Shown here piece by piece: positions 24,524 to 33,230 of a stretch of 64,000 bases of DNA. The DNA lies in NCBI RefSeq assembly GCF_000425385.1, contig NZ_AUDI01000004.1, positions 517,277 through 581,276 on the forward strand. Direction: 5' to 3'. The position numbers and the translations under genes are program-made. Each line of letters opens with the position of its first letter. The stretch's first letter is position 1. The notes below the pieces were generated by a model. That model ran no database searches and was not told where the DNA came from. It worked only from the letters and a program-made list of their open reading frames with translations. This DNA comes from Pseudoduganella violaceinigra DSM 15887 (GTDB lineage Bacteria; Pseudomonadota; Gammaproteobacteria; Burkholderiales; Burkholderiaceae_D).

Positions 24524-25810
24524 GTGAAATCCATGTCGATACTGCTGTTAAGTGCGGCGCTTCTGAGCGCCCAGCTGCCGCTAGATGCTCACGCGGCGGA
24601 GACTTCTCCATCGCTGGCATTCCAGCCTGTTGCTGGCACGGTGGTCCCGATGGGCGGCGCTGTGCGCCCCGATAATGAGGCCGTGCGTCAGCGGCTGGTG
24701 CAGCTGGCCGGTGGATCTGCGGCACGTTTTGTGGTGATTCCCTGCGCTTCGGACCACCCCGAAACGTCGGGCGCGGATGCCGTCGAGCAGTTGCGGCGCC
24801 GTGGTGCGCAGGCGGAATTGCTGAAGATCGCACCGCGCTGGGCTGGCGAGACGCTGGAGTCGGCACGCCGTGCCGCGGCCGACCCCGCTAATCTGGCCAA
24901 GATCCGCAACGCCACAGGCGTGTTCTTTACCGGTGGCGCGCAGGAGCGCACGGCCGATGTCCTGAATCCGGACGGGGTTGCCTCGCCCGTGCTACAGGCT
25001 GTGCGCGAGGTGCAGGCGCGCGGCGGGGTGATTGCGGGCAGCAGTGCGGGGGCCGCCATCATGAGCAGTACGATGTTCCGCGATGCGATGAATTCCGTGC
25101 AGGTGATGAAGGGCGTTATGCGCGATGGCAAGGAAATTGACCGGGGCCTGGGCTTTGTTGGCGACCAGCTGTTCATCGACCAGCATTTCCTCAAGCGGGG
25201 CAGGGTGGGGCGCATGCTGGCGCTGATGCTGGCCAAAGGCTACAAGGTGGGGTTAGGGGTGGACGAGAATACCGCGGCCATTATTCACGGGAGCGATATT
25301 GAAATTGTCGGCGGCAGCGGGGCGCTCTTGCTGGATTTGCGCCAGGCAACGCAGGAAGCGGGGCCTGTGAATGTGCGCAATGTACGGATTTCCTACCTCG
25401 ATAATGGCGACCGATACGACTTGGCCAAATTGCAGGGGCAGGTGCTGGCCGCCAAACAGGCCAGGGGCGAGATCAAGTTCCGCCAGCCAGGCTTTGTTTC
25501 GGAACTGGAATTTGTCCGTCCCGCGTTTACCGACATCCTCGGCGAAAACGCCATCCTGCGCGCACTGACGCAACTGGTGGATGGCCCGCGCGATCACGTT
25601 CGCGGCATCGCCTTTGACCTTGAGAACTTGCCCGATGCTCCGGTCGCCGACCCCGCCCCTGAGCTGGGTTTCGAATTCATGCTGCGGCGCGATGAACATA
25701 CGCACGGCTGGGATAATGAAGGACTCGATAACAACGATTACTCGATCTTCGATGCGCGGCTCGATGTGCGGCCGGTGCGTCTTAAAGCTCCGTTCTATCA
25801 GGCCTGGTAG
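24524..25810 (+). CDS. Secreted cyanophycinase (peptidase family S51)
   Basis: 428 residues, starting at GTG 24524 with GAGGGG at 8 bp. A signal peptide ends near LDAHAAE. Cyanophycinase hydrolyses the multi-L-arginyl-poly-aspartate storage polymer to beta-Asp-Arg. The serine nucleophile is in GVIAGSSAGAAIMSS, and the family motif FIDQHFLKRGRVGRML follows. The length matches extracellular CphE-type enzymes (about 400 residues) rather than intracellular CphB (about 270). The C-terminal extension (FVSELEFVRPAFTD onward) is of unknown role. Divergent from a TonB receptor. Secretion implies scavenging of polymer from other bacteria. Confidence 0.85.
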   Translation: MKSMSILLLSAALLSAQLPLDAHAAETSPSLAFQPVAGTVVPMGGAVRPDNEAVRQRLVQLAGGSAARFVVIPCASDHPETSGADAVEQLRRRGAQAELLKIAPRWAGETLESARRAAADPANLAKIRNATGVFFTGGAQERTADVLNPDGVASPVLQAVREVQARGGVIAGSSAGAAIMSSTMFRDAMNSVQVMKGVMRDGKEIDRGLGFVGDQLFIDQHFLKRGRVGRMLALMLAKGYKVGLGVDENTAAIIHGSDIEIVGGSGALLLDLRQATQEAGPVNVRNVRISYLDNGDRYDLAKLQGQVLAAKQARGEIKFRQPGFVSELEFVRPAFTDILGENAILRALTQLVDGPRDHVRGIAFDLENLPDAPVADPAPELGFEFMLRRDEHTHGWDNEGLDNNDYSIFDARLDVRPVRLKAPFYQAW

Positions 25811-25890
25811 GGGAGTCATTGCATCCGGTTGCCTGAACCTGCTGCGTGTTCTGCTTGACAGGCAGCAGTCACCAGCCTACATTCAACCAT

Positions 25891-26241
25891 ATGGGTGAAT
25901 ATGGTGAAGATCAACGGCTGGATCATGTGTTTACTGCGATGGCCGACCCGACCAGGCGCGCCATCCTGGCACGGCTGGCTCATGAAAGTGCACGGGTGAC
26001 GGAATTGGCGCGTGATTTTCCGATTTCGTTGAACTCCACCTCCAAGCACATCAAGATCCTCGAGCGGGCAGGCTTGGTCGTCCGTACCATAAATGGACGT
26101 GACCACGTGCTGTCATTGAATGCAGCCCCGCTTGCCGAAGCGGCCTTTTGGGTCAGACATTTCGAGAGTTTCTGGGAAGGGCGCCTGGCCGCGCTTGATG
26201 AATTGGTGAGCACCCGCCGCAACGCCAGAAAGGAGGAGTAG
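25891..26241 (+). CDS. ArsR-family transcriptional regulator
   Basis: 116 residues from the ATG at 25891. A winged HTH runs through AMADPTRRAILARLAHESA, VTELARDFPISLNSTSKHIK and ILERAGLVVRTINGRDHVLS. No metal-binding cysteine motif is present, so it is of the non-metal type usually encoded with an AHSA1/SRPBCC protein, as here, whose gene begins 1 bp after its stop. It probably autoregulates the three-gene unit that ends with an SDR. An earlier ATG at 25846 is less likely. Confidence 0.85.
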   Translation: MGEYGEDQRLDHVFTAMADPTRRAILARLAHESARVTELARDFPISLNSTSKHIKILERAGLVVRTINGRDHVLSLNAAPLAEAAFWVRHFESFWEGRLAALDELVSTRRNARKEE

Positions 26242-26242
26242 C

Positions 26243-26677
26243 ATGGCTGAAATCGCGCTCCAACAGCGGGTCTGCGTGCGCCGCACGATAGGCGCTCCGG
26301 CCAGCGAAGTATTTGATGCATGGCTGGATGCGGGTCTTCTCGCGAAATGGATGAAGACCCGCGCCTTCACGCACGCCACCGTCGCCTGCGACGCCCGCGA
26401 AGGTGGCGGCTTTGAGATTGTGATGCAGTCCCCTGGTGGCGAAATTCGGCATACGGGCGACTACCTTACGATCGACAGGCCGCGCAAGCTGGTATTCACC
26501 TGGCGCTCTCCCGCCACTGGGCAGCGTGATTCGCTTGTCACCGTCGAATTTTCCGGCGACGCCAACACCACCGACATCGTCGTCACCCACTGCCAACTTC
26601 CCGCCGACACATGTGGCGCGCATAGCGAGGGATGGGGCGATGTACTGGATCTTCTTGCGCGCCTTTTCGCACACTGA
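26243..26677 (+). CDS. SRPBCC/AHSA1 domain protein
   Basis: 144 residues. RRTIGAPASEVFDAWLDAGL, LLAKWMKT and FEIVMQSPGGEIRHTGDYL, then RKLVFTWRS and a C-terminal SEGWGDVLDLLARLF, are the usual landmarks of the Aha1-C/START-like fold with a hydrophobic ligand cavity. These proteins commonly pair with ArsR regulators; ligand and role are unknown. It sits between the ArsR gene (1 bp upstream) and an SDR gene (27 bp downstream). Confidence 0.85.
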   Translation: MAEIALQQRVCVRRTIGAPASEVFDAWLDAGLLAKWMKTRAFTHATVACDAREGGGFEIVMQSPGGEIRHTGDYLTIDRPRKLVFTWRSPATGQRDSLVTVEFSGDANTTDIVVTHCQLPADTCGAHSEGWGDVLDLLARLFAH

Positions 26678-26704
26678 AGCACCCCTTTCATCCGGGAGTT
26701 CATC

Positions 26705-27502
26705 ATGATCTTGCAAGGGAAACGCTGCATCATTCACGGTGCTGCGGGCGCCATTGGCAGTGCTGCGGCACGCGCCTTTGCCCGCGAAGGCGCCCAATTA
26801 TTCCTGGCTGGCCGCACGCAGGAAAAGCTGGATGTACTGGCGCAGGAATTGCGCGCCAATGGCGCCACCGTCCACGCTGCCCGCGTCGACGCGCTCGATG
26901 AGCACGAGGTCCGGCAACATGCGCACACCGTCGCTGAATTAGCGGGCGGCATCGACGTCATGCTCAACGCGGTAGGCTTCGCGCATGTGCAGGGAGTGCC
27001 GTTTATGGAATTGTCATATGATGAATTTCAGGCCCCGGTGCGCGCGTACACCCGTACCATGTTCCTTACCGCGCAGGCTGCTGCGCGATATATGGCGGCA
27101 CAGAAGTCGGGCGTAATCCTGAGTCTATCGACGCCAGGCGCGCGCCTGTCCGGTACCGGGTTTCTCGGCAATGGCACCAGCAGCGCAGCGGTCGAAGCCA
27201 TGTCGCGCCTGTTGGCCGGTGAGTTGGGGCGCCAAGGTATTCGGGTGATATGCATCCGTTCCGACGCCATTCCGGAAGCAGTGCCTATCTCGCATGCCAG
27301 GGCGGCCTTTGAGGGAATGGCTGGCAAAATGGGCATAAGTGTGGATGATTTCTTGCAGGCGCGCGCCGACGGCGCGACCTTGCTCGGCCGGCTGCCGACG
27401 CTGGCGCAGATCGGCGCATTTGCAGCATTCGCCGCCTCCGACGGTGCCGGCGCCATGACAGGCGCCATTGCCAATCTTACCTGCGGGTCGTTGCCGGATT
27501 AG
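26705..27502 (+). CDS. SDR family oxidoreductase
   Basis: 265 residues. A Rossmann NAD(P)-binding motif appears as IIHGAAGAIGSAAARAFA near residue 9, and NAG-like VMLNAVGFAH near 86. The catalytic Ser region is LSLSTPGARLSG. The position normally held by YxxxK reads GTSSAAVEAMSRLLAG, so Tyr and Lys are absent, as in the divergent or atypical SDR group; catalysis in the usual way is doubtful. A good GGGAG site precedes the ATG. It follows the AHSA1 gene by 27 bp and ends at a terminator (27598). Confidence 0.82.
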   Translation: MILQGKRCIIHGAAGAIGSAAARAFAREGAQLFLAGRTQEKLDVLAQELRANGATVHAARVDALDEHEVRQHAHTVAELAGGIDVMLNAVGFAHVQGVPFMELSYDEFQAPVRAYTRTMFLTAQAAARYMAAQKSGVILSLSTPGARLSGTGFLGNGTSSAAVEAMSRLLAGELGRQGIRVICIRSDAIPEAVPISHARAAFEGMAGKMGISVDDFLQARADGATLLGRLPTLAQIGAFAAFAASDGAGAMTGAIANLTCGSLPD

Positions 27503-27597
27503 CGCTACGGCAAAGGCCGGTATTTGAAACAGCGACAGTGGTTGGTGATTTATCTTTTTTAGCCAAAAAGTCTTTGCAATTAAAGAAAACAGGATGC

Positions 27598-27628
27598 CGG
27601 GGCACGAAAAGTACCCCGGTTTTCCTTA
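27598..27628 (+). terminator. Rho-independent terminator
   Basis: CCGGGGCAC and GTACCCCGG form a nine-pair stem with one mismatch around a GAAAA loop, followed by TTTTCCTT. It closes the ArsR/AHSA1/SDR unit and lies between that unit and the convergent lectin gene, where it may act in both directions. Confidence 0.85.
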
Positions 27629-27668
27629 TCGCCAAAATAAAAAAAGATATTAAGTTTGATACCTGGTT

Positions 27669-28499
27669 TTATTGAGGCTGGATGTTTGCGCGGAAGCCGA
27701 TAGGGCCTTCACCGCTATAAGTCATACTGCCGTTGAAGGTATTGCCGCCGTCGCCCGAACTGATATGCAGCGCCACCGCATTTTGCCCCCCGCGTGCGCC
27801 GATCAGCCATACGCCACCTGGGTGCCACGGTGCGGAATCACCGCCCCACTGATTTTCGACCGCGTAATTATTCCCGGCAACGGCCGATGCACGGAAACCG
27901 ATGGGGCCTTCGCCAACGTAGGTGATATTCCCGGTGAACGTCTTCCCGTTGTCGGACGATGCGATCTGGACTGCTACCAAACCTTGATCACGGGACCCGA
28001 GGATCCATTCGCCGCCCTGATGCCATGGCGCGGATGCGCCGCCCCATTGATTCTGCACCAGGAATACGCCGCCATCGGCAGACTCGCTCTTGAATCCGAT
28101 AGGGCCTTCGCCCCCGTAAGTCATACTGCCGACCAGGGTGTTGCCGCCATCGCCGGATTCAATATTGACTGCCACCACGCTTTGGCCAATCCTGCAACCA
28201 ATGATCCAGGTGCCGCCCGGATGCCAGGGCGCTGTGTCGCCGCCCCACTGGTTTTCGACGACGTAGGTATTGTTCTGGGTCAGTGTCGCCTTGAAGCCGA
28301 TCTGGCCCTCTCCTGCGTATTTCATTGCCCCAGTAAACGTCTTGCCACCATCGGCTGAGCTGATGTTCAAAGCGACCACTTTCTGGCCAGAGCGGCAACC
28401 GATCACCCACATGCCACCTTCATTCCAAGGCGCATTGGAGCCGCCCCATTGATTGTAGACATGATGCAGATTATTTACGGATTTGCTGGTTTTGGACAT
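27669..28499 (-). CDS. OAA-family (OAAH) high-mannose-binding lectin, four repeats
   Basis: 276 residues made of four tandem repeats of 66-67 residues, with QWGG at residues 17, 84, 151 and 217. Each repeat holds QWGG-x2-APW-x3-GG-x-W, then a (S/G)xDxGxTxxG segment and ends Y-x-GEG-x-IGF. This is the Oscillatoria agardhii agglutinin family (OAA two repeats; Myxococcus MBHA and Burkholderia BOA four), which binds the branched core of high-mannose glycans. No signal peptide is present, as in other family members. The ATG at 28499 has GGAG at 7 bp. Its AT-rich upstream region suggests separate, perhaps conditional, expression. Confidence 0.92.
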   Translation of the reverse strand: MSKTSKSVNNLHHVYNQWGGSNAPWNEGGMWVIGCRSGQKVVALNISSADGGKTFTGAMKYAGEGQIGFKATLTQNNTYVVENQWGGDTAPWHPGGTWIIGCRIGQSVVAVNIESGDGGNTLVGSMTYGGEGPIGFKSESADGGVFLVQNQWGGASAPWHQGGEWILGSRDQGLVAVQIASSDNGKTFTGNITYVGEGPIGFRASAVAGNNYAVENQWGGDSAPWHPGGVWLIGARGGQNAVALHISSGDGGNTFNGSMTYSGEGPIGFRANIQPQ

Positions 28500-28792
28500 C
28501 GTATTCTCCAGGAACTCTAAGGTCGCAAAATGCACGTCTAATTAAGTGCATTAGTTCAGTAACTATTTTGCGAGCATTGCAGCGGGACGGCGCTGCCCCG
28601 GCCAAAAAATCTCCAACTGATTGATGGGAGACGATTTTGCCGGATTTTTAACCTGGAATTCTATTGGAATGTAACAAATCGATTTTATTTTATTTTTATA
28701 TTTTATAATAGTTTCGCGCTACTTTTTATATCGAGAAAATTCAAATAAATGTAACTATAAAAGTTAATGGCGAAGTTTCAACGCGAATTCCC
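28500..28792. other. AT-rich intergenic region upstream of lectin gene
   Basis: 293 bp with a markedly AT-rich core (about 28660-28765, runs such as TTTTATTTTATTTTTATATT). It contains the lectin promoter on the minus strand and the 3' end of the preceding gene. Composition contrasts with the GC-rich surroundings and would suit H-NS-type silencing. No coding frame seen. Confidence 0.5.
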
Positions 28793-30205
28793 TCAGAACT
28801 GCTGGTTGCGTGCAACGATTTCGCCCGGCGAACCTAGCAGGAAGATGTTGTCGTTCAGCGTGTCGTCACCTTTGATGTGTTCATAGGAGGTGAGCGTGGC
28901 GAGCAGGTCGCGCGCGAGCGACTGCTGGCTCGGCGTGGTTTTTTCCGATGTCAGTTTGTCCAGCAAGAAGGTTTGCACTTGCTCCGATTGGCTGGCCACT
29001 TGTTCCAGGCCTGCTTTCTTCAGCTTGCCTAGCCTGTAATTGAGTGAGACATCGCCGCGCGCGCTGTCGTCGATCTGGTGGTACTCGTAGTTTTGGGTTT
29101 GCGGAGTCCCGTCGAAGAATGGCGGGCCGGATTTGCCGATGGCCGTGTGGAACTGGGCGTTCAGGTGTGATTGCTGGGTTTGGCCAATAGAACGCTCATC
29201 GCGGCTTGGTCCGCCCACCTTGGTCGCTTGCGAAACGTCATAGGCGAAAGTGTCCTGCTCCCACGCCTTGCGCGGGTTGCTGGATTTTGGCGTCTGGGCG
29301 ATGGAAGCGCTGAAATCGGAGAGGCCGGTCAGCGCGGAGCGGTCATCGGCGTTCAGTTGCCACTTCGATGGCGTCAGCAGGAAGTCGTCGCGCTCTTCGG
29401 CGGTAGCCGTCCGATTCATATCGGAGAAAGCGTCTTTGAACATGGACATCAATTTTTTGTCGCCGTGACCGCGCGAGACCGCCTGGTCGAATTGGGCCAG
29501 ATAGTTGTTGATGGCTTTTGCCTGCTGCTTTTTGGTGCCCAGGTGTTCAAGTGTGCTGGTGTCCACACGTACGTCCGCCTTGCCATCGGGCCCGCCAATA
29601 CTGACTTTCCGCATCGATTCGTCGATGTGGAAATCCAGCGCCTGCGACGTGGATTCGGGGCCTGCCACCTCGGCATGGAAGTCGATGGACTGCACAAATT
29701 TGCTATCGAACTGGGTCAGGCCGCTTAGCCGGACCTGCGGACTGGATCCCGCCAGTCCATCAATGGCGGCCTGGAAGCCCGCCGCCAGGTTGGACAAGGC
29801 ATTGCGTTCATCTTCATCGAGCTCGCCGCTCGAACTGACCTGGTAGATCATTTCATCGTCCACATTGGCCAGCGTGAGGTCAACCTGGGCGCCGCTTCGC
29901 GTGGTCACACTCAGCGTAAACCTGTTATCGACTTCATCCGGCAATTTGGCACGATCCGGCGGAATGACTGGCGCGGCGGCGAGCTGCTTCAGCATGTCCG
30001 CACCGAGGTCCTTGTAACGCTGGCTTGTCGAAACGGGCGTCGAGGCCGCTGCGATCGCTGCGGGACTCAAGGTCACAACGGTCGAAGGCGACAACACCGC
30101 CGCTGACCCAGACTTTTCGACTAATGAATTGATAGGTTTGCCGGTCGTAGCGACGGGGTAGCGTACGGCCGGTTGCCAGTTGGAGAGATTGGATATGGAG
30201 GTCAT
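28793..30205 (-). CDS. Hypothetical protein, 470 residues
   Basis: 470 residues beginning MTSISNLSNWQPAVRYPVAT, with no signal peptide or membrane segment and no family recognised. The first 60 residues are Ser/Thr/Ala/Pro-rich and probably disordered. The rest is mixed helix and strand with Gln- and Asp-rich stretches (STLEHLGTKKQQAKAINNYL, DDRSALTGLSDFSASIAQTP). The disordered start and the absence of a signal are features shared by proteins exported by one-step secretion systems, but nothing proves this. It lies 80 bp downstream of the lipid operon, same strand, probably as its own unit. Confidence 0.7.
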   Translation of the reverse strand: MTSISNLSNWQPAVRYPVATTGKPINSLVEKSGSAAVLSPSTVVTLSPAAIAAASTPVSTSQRYKDLGADMLKQLAAAPVIPPDRAKLPDEVDNRFTLSVTTRSGAQVDLTLANVDDEMIYQVSSSGELDEDERNALSNLAAGFQAAIDGLAGSSPQVRLSGLTQFDSKFVQSIDFHAEVAGPESTSQALDFHIDESMRKVSIGGPDGKADVRVDTSTLEHLGTKKQQAKAINNYLAQFDQAVSRGHGDKKLMSMFKDAFSDMNRTATAEERDDFLLTPSKWQLNADDRSALTGLSDFSASIAQTPKSSNPRKAWEQDTFAYDVSQATKVGGPSRDERSIGQTQQSHLNAQFHTAIGKSGPPFFDGTPQTQNYEYHQIDDSARGDVSLNYRLGKLKKAGLEQVASQSEQVQTFLLDKLTSEKTTPSQQSLARDLLATLTSYEHIKGDDTLNDNIFLLGSPGEIVARNQQF

Positions 30206-30285
30206 TCCCGTTTAACGGCATGCCATTTGCGAAACTTTAATGACTGAACATGTTCCTCCTTCCTGAGTAGGTCCGATGAGACGAG

Positions 30286-30705
30286 CTAGGCTGACGCAAA
30301 TCGTCGGCGCAATAATCTGAAAAATCCGCCCACAAGCGGCAATTTCTGAAAAAGCTCCTCGGCCGCATCCCAGTAGTCGCGGTGCATGCAGACCAATCCC
30401 TGGCTGTCAAACGTGATGTGTGAGGCGCCCTCGACCGTATAGGCCTTGCCGAGCAGCTCGAAATCGAAGCTCCAGATGACGAATGCATGCTCGTCCTGCA
30501 CGATGCGCTGCCGGATGGTGAAGCGGGGGTTAGATGTGGACTCGAACATGTGCTCGAAGATCCGCTGGATCGCCTGTGTTCCCCGGACGTTGTTGAACGG
30601 GTCGCGAAAGCCCGCGTCTGGGGCGTACAGTTCCGGGACGCGACAGACAGTCTGCGGTGTCAGATGTTCATACCAGTCAAGGAGGGTGTCGAGTGCGGTA
30701 TTCAA
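30286..30705 (-). CDS. NTF2/SnoaL-like protein
   Basis: 139 residues from a TTG at 30705 that overlaps the SDR stop (TTGA), giving LNTALDTLLDWYEHLTP. Family hallmarks are VPELYAPDAGFRDPFNNVRG, IQRIFEHMFE and VIWSFDFELLGK. A longer frame from 30789 would overlap the SDR by 88 bp and add 28 unlikely residues. NTF2-like proteins of this type recur at the end of operons with cyclopropane-fatty-acid synthase and an SDR. Role unknown; a cone-shaped pocket for a hydrophobic ligand is inferred from the fold. Last gene of the eight-gene operon. Confidence 0.8.
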   Translation of the reverse strand: MNTALDTLLDWYEHLTPQTVCRVPELYAPDAGFRDPFNNVRGTQAIQRIFEHMFESTSNPRFTIRQRIVQDEHAFVIWSFDFELLGKAYTVEGASHITFDSQGLVCMHRDYWDAAEELFQKLPLVGGFFRLLRRRFASA

Positions 30706-31478
30706 GATTTCACCAGTTGGCCTATGAGGGCAAATCTCAGCCTGTACGGAAGCATCCGTACTAGTTTGACGAGCAAGGTAAAGCGCCACGGAAAGTGTAT
30801 CTCGAAGCGTCCGGCGGCAACTCCCCGCATGATTGCCGATGCGGCCTCGTCTGGGCTCAGCATGGCGGGCATGTGGAAATCGTTACGCGCAGTCAGCTGC
30901 GTATTGACGAAACCTGGGTTGATCAAATACACGTCAAGCCCTTTGGGATGCAGGTCGCTGTACAGAATCTCGGCAAGGTTGATCAGTGCAGCCTTGCTGG
31001 GTCCATACACGCTCGCATTGGGCAGACCAATCCAGCCTGCTACGCTGGCGATAATGGCTATGCCGCCCGAACCGCGCTCCAGCATGGCAGGAAGGATTGT
31101 CGCCAATCCGCAGTAAAGACTGCCCAAATTGATGCTTAATGTGCGCTTCGAGCCGGCAGGGGTAACTTCCCAGCTGCGTTCGGGCCGGTACTCGGCGGCG
31201 CAGAAAATGACGAGGTCAACTCCGCCAAAGCGCGTCTGGATTTCAGCGTAGGCTTCTTTCCAGGACTGCTCCTCGATAGCATCGAATGAAACCGCCAGGG
31301 CGTTCGGATTGCCGCCAGCGAGCGCCGCCAGGCGGTCCGTGCGGCGGGCCGACAGGGCGACCTTGGCGCCAGCAGCGAGCGCTTGGCTAGCGAGCGAGGC
31401 GCCAATGCCGCTGGATGCGCCGACGATCCAGAGCCGTTTGCCCTCCCAGCCCTCAAATGGCCGATTCAAGGGGAACAT
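30702..31478 (-). CDS. SDR family NAD(P)-dependent oxidoreductase
   Basis: 258 residues, classical SDR. Cofactor motif is WIVGASSGIGASLASQAL near residue 17, the Ser is in IAIIASVAGWIGLP, and the YxxxK catalytic pair is in SVYGPSKAALINLAE. The C-terminus (MLPYRLRFALIGQLVKS) is amphipathic. In this kind of operon the SDR probably works on a lipid-linked carbonyl or alcohol, an inference. Overlaps DUF3833 by 13 bp upstream and the NTF2-like gene downstream. Confidence 0.9.
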   Translation of the reverse strand: MFPLNRPFEGWEGKRLWIVGASSGIGASLASQALAAGAKVALSARRTDRLAALAGGNPNALAVSFDAIEEQSWKEAYAEIQTRFGGVDLVIFCAAEYRPERSWEVTPAGSKRTLSINLGSLYCGLATILPAMLERGSGGIAIIASVAGWIGLPNASVYGPSKAALINLAEILYSDLHPKGLDVYLINPGFVNTQLTARNDFHMPAMLSPDEAASAIMRGVAAGRFEIHFPWRFTLLVKLVRMLPYRLRFALIGQLVKS

Positions 31479-31996
31479 GATCTTTTCCTGAACATTAAGG
31501 TCACCTGGCCAAGCTCGATGCCGAACTTGCGCATGGTGGCACGATTAATCATGGTGCATTCGTCGATGAGGAACATCCAGTCGTCGAAATGCATTTCGTA
31601 GGTGCTGCCGTCTACGGGCAGAAGCATGGTGTAACGCCATCGAAGGGCGTTGCCGGCCACTTCGCCGTATGCTTCGCCTTTGACATCGGCGGCCGTTCCT
31701 TGCCAGCGCCCCTGCGCTTGCGGAACCAAGCGCCATATCCGTCGCTGGCTACTGCCGTCGTCGTATTTGAAGCGCTCGTCCAATCGCAGGCTGTCTCCAT
31801 CCCTGCTGCCTTCGATTTCGACGCGGAAGCGCTTGACCACATCGCCATTTCTTTTCTGGAACATGCCCCAGGCATCGGTGGTGCCTGCAAAGAATTCGGC
31901 AACGTCGAGCTTTGGCTGGGCAGGTGCATACTGATGTACATCATTTCCGGCACATGCCGCTAGCAACAGGGCAAGGCAGATCGCTAACTTCTTCAC
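31466..31996 (-). CDS. DUF3833 family lipoprotein
   Basis: 176 residues. Signal with lipobox LLLAACAGND predicts an outer-membrane lipoprotein. DUF3833 landmarks are KLDVAEFFAGTTDAWGMFQK, DERFKYDDGSSQRRIWRLV and the C-terminal DDWMFLIDECTMINRATM. The family occurs with cyclopropane synthases and DUF1365 proteins and resembles lipocalin-like beta barrels, which suggests a lipid-carrier role at the envelope, not proven. Its start overlaps the MFS gene by 56 bp. Confidence 0.88.
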   Translation of the reverse strand: MKKLAICLALLLAACAGNDVHQYAPAQPKLDVAEFFAGTTDAWGMFQKRNGDVVKRFRVEIEGSRDGDSLRLDERFKYDDGSSQRRIWRLVPQAQGRWQGTAADVKGEAYGEVAGNALRWRYTMLLPVDGSTYEMHFDDWMFLIDECTMINRATMRKFGIELGQVTLMFRKRSCSP

Positions 31997-33230
31997 GTAT
32001 CCTCCCCAGCGAAATCATCGCTGCAAGTTTTAAGAGACAGGGCAGGCCAGCGTAGACCGCGGCCAGGAGATTGCTTGGGCCGTTCCCGGGCTTATAGCCC
32101 TGTGCCGCCAGCAGCGGAAGCGCCAAGCCGGTCAATGCCAGCGCGAGCTTCCCGAGCATGGTGTAAAAGCTGAAATAGATGCCCTTGCCAGGGCTTTCGC
32201 CGATTGCCTGAGCGAAGAGTACGGGCGGCAGTGCGAGGTCGGCCCCCAGTGCTGAACCGGCTGCAAGGCAGACTGCCAGGTAGGGCAGGGTGTCGCCAGG
32301 GCCCAGAAGGCCGGCGCCGGCGAAGGCGCCAATGGATAAGATCATGCCGATGCGCCAGGCTTTGACCGTACCGAGGCGCTTGGCTATGCGAACCCACAAG
32401 GGAAGGCAGCACACTGCGGCGGCAAAGTAGGCAACAAGGAACAGCGCGCTTAGCTCAGGTGCGCGCAATTGGTCGCGGATATAAAAGATCACCAGCGTAG
32501 CAGGCAAGGAAACCGACAGCGCGTTGAGCAGGTAGGGACCCAGCAAGCGTTTGAAACGCTGGTTCCTGAACGCGGAGCGTAATGCTGGCATCCAATGCAA
32601 TTCCTGCTGCGCTGCTCTGTGCCAGGTCGGCGCGCCGGAGAGCAGGGCCCATACCGCAATGAAGATAAATACGGCGAAGACAGCGCTATACCATGCCATT
32701 CGATACGAGACATGCTCAGGCTCCGCCGATATCACGGCAGCGGGAACCGCACTGGCGAGCAAGATCCCGAACAGTCCTGCCGCCTCGCGCCAGGCCGCAG
32801 GGCCCAGCAGTACTTTGGCCCTTGCAGCGCTGCCATCCAGGCTGGCGCCCCAGGCGAGATAAGAGATCGACAGGAAGCTGTGGGCGCTATACACCATGAT
32901 AAGCGCGACCCCAAGCCAGACGGCAATGTTGCCGTCACTGGGCGGTCGCCAGAGGGCGGTAAAGGCCAGCGCGAGGACGGCGGCGGCGGCTGCCAGGCAG
33001 GCGTTCAGGCGGCCCCCGAGCCGGTCAATCATGAGGCCAAGGAAAGGGTCCTGGAGGGTATCGATCAGGCGCGCCGCAAAAAGCACCCATCCAAGCTGCA
33101 CCAAGCCCACATTGAGATGTAAGGCATAAAAGGCCGGTATGTGGACGTACACCGGCAGTGCCGCCATGGCGAGCGGAAGCCCGAGCAGGCCGTAGACCAT
33201 ATAGCCGCTTCTGAATGCGTTCGCGGTCAC
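31941..33230 (-). CDS. MFS transporter
   Basis: 429 residues, with about 12 predicted membrane helices. The sequence DPFLGLMIDRLGGRLN after the second helix is the usual loop 2-3 motif of the sugar:cation (GPH)-like or related MFS branches. The embedding in the CFA operon suggests export or flipping of a lipid or a lipid precursor, but no substrate can be read from the sequence. Start overlaps the chalcone-isomerase-like gene by 4 bp; the last 56 bp overlap DUF3833. Confidence 0.85.
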   Translation of the reverse strand: MTANAFRSGYMVYGLLGLPLAMAALPVYVHIPAFYALHLNVGLVQLGWVLFAARLIDTLQDPFLGLMIDRLGGRLNACLAAAAAVLALAFTALWRPPSDGNIAVWLGVALIMVYSAHSFLSISYLAWGASLDGSAARAKVLLGPAAWREAAGLFGILLASAVPAAVISAEPEHVSYRMAWYSAVFAVFIFIAVWALLSGAPTWHRAAQQELHWMPALRSAFRNQRFKRLLGPYLLNALSVSLPATLVIFYIRDQLRAPELSALFLVAYFAAAVCCLPLWVRIAKRLGTVKAWRIGMILSIGAFAGAGLLGPGDTLPYLAVCLAAGSALGADLALPPVLFAQAIGESPGKGIYFSFYTMLGKLALALTGLALPLLAAQGYKPGNGPSNLLAAVYAGLPCLLKLAAMISLGRIREEVSDLPCPVASGMCRK

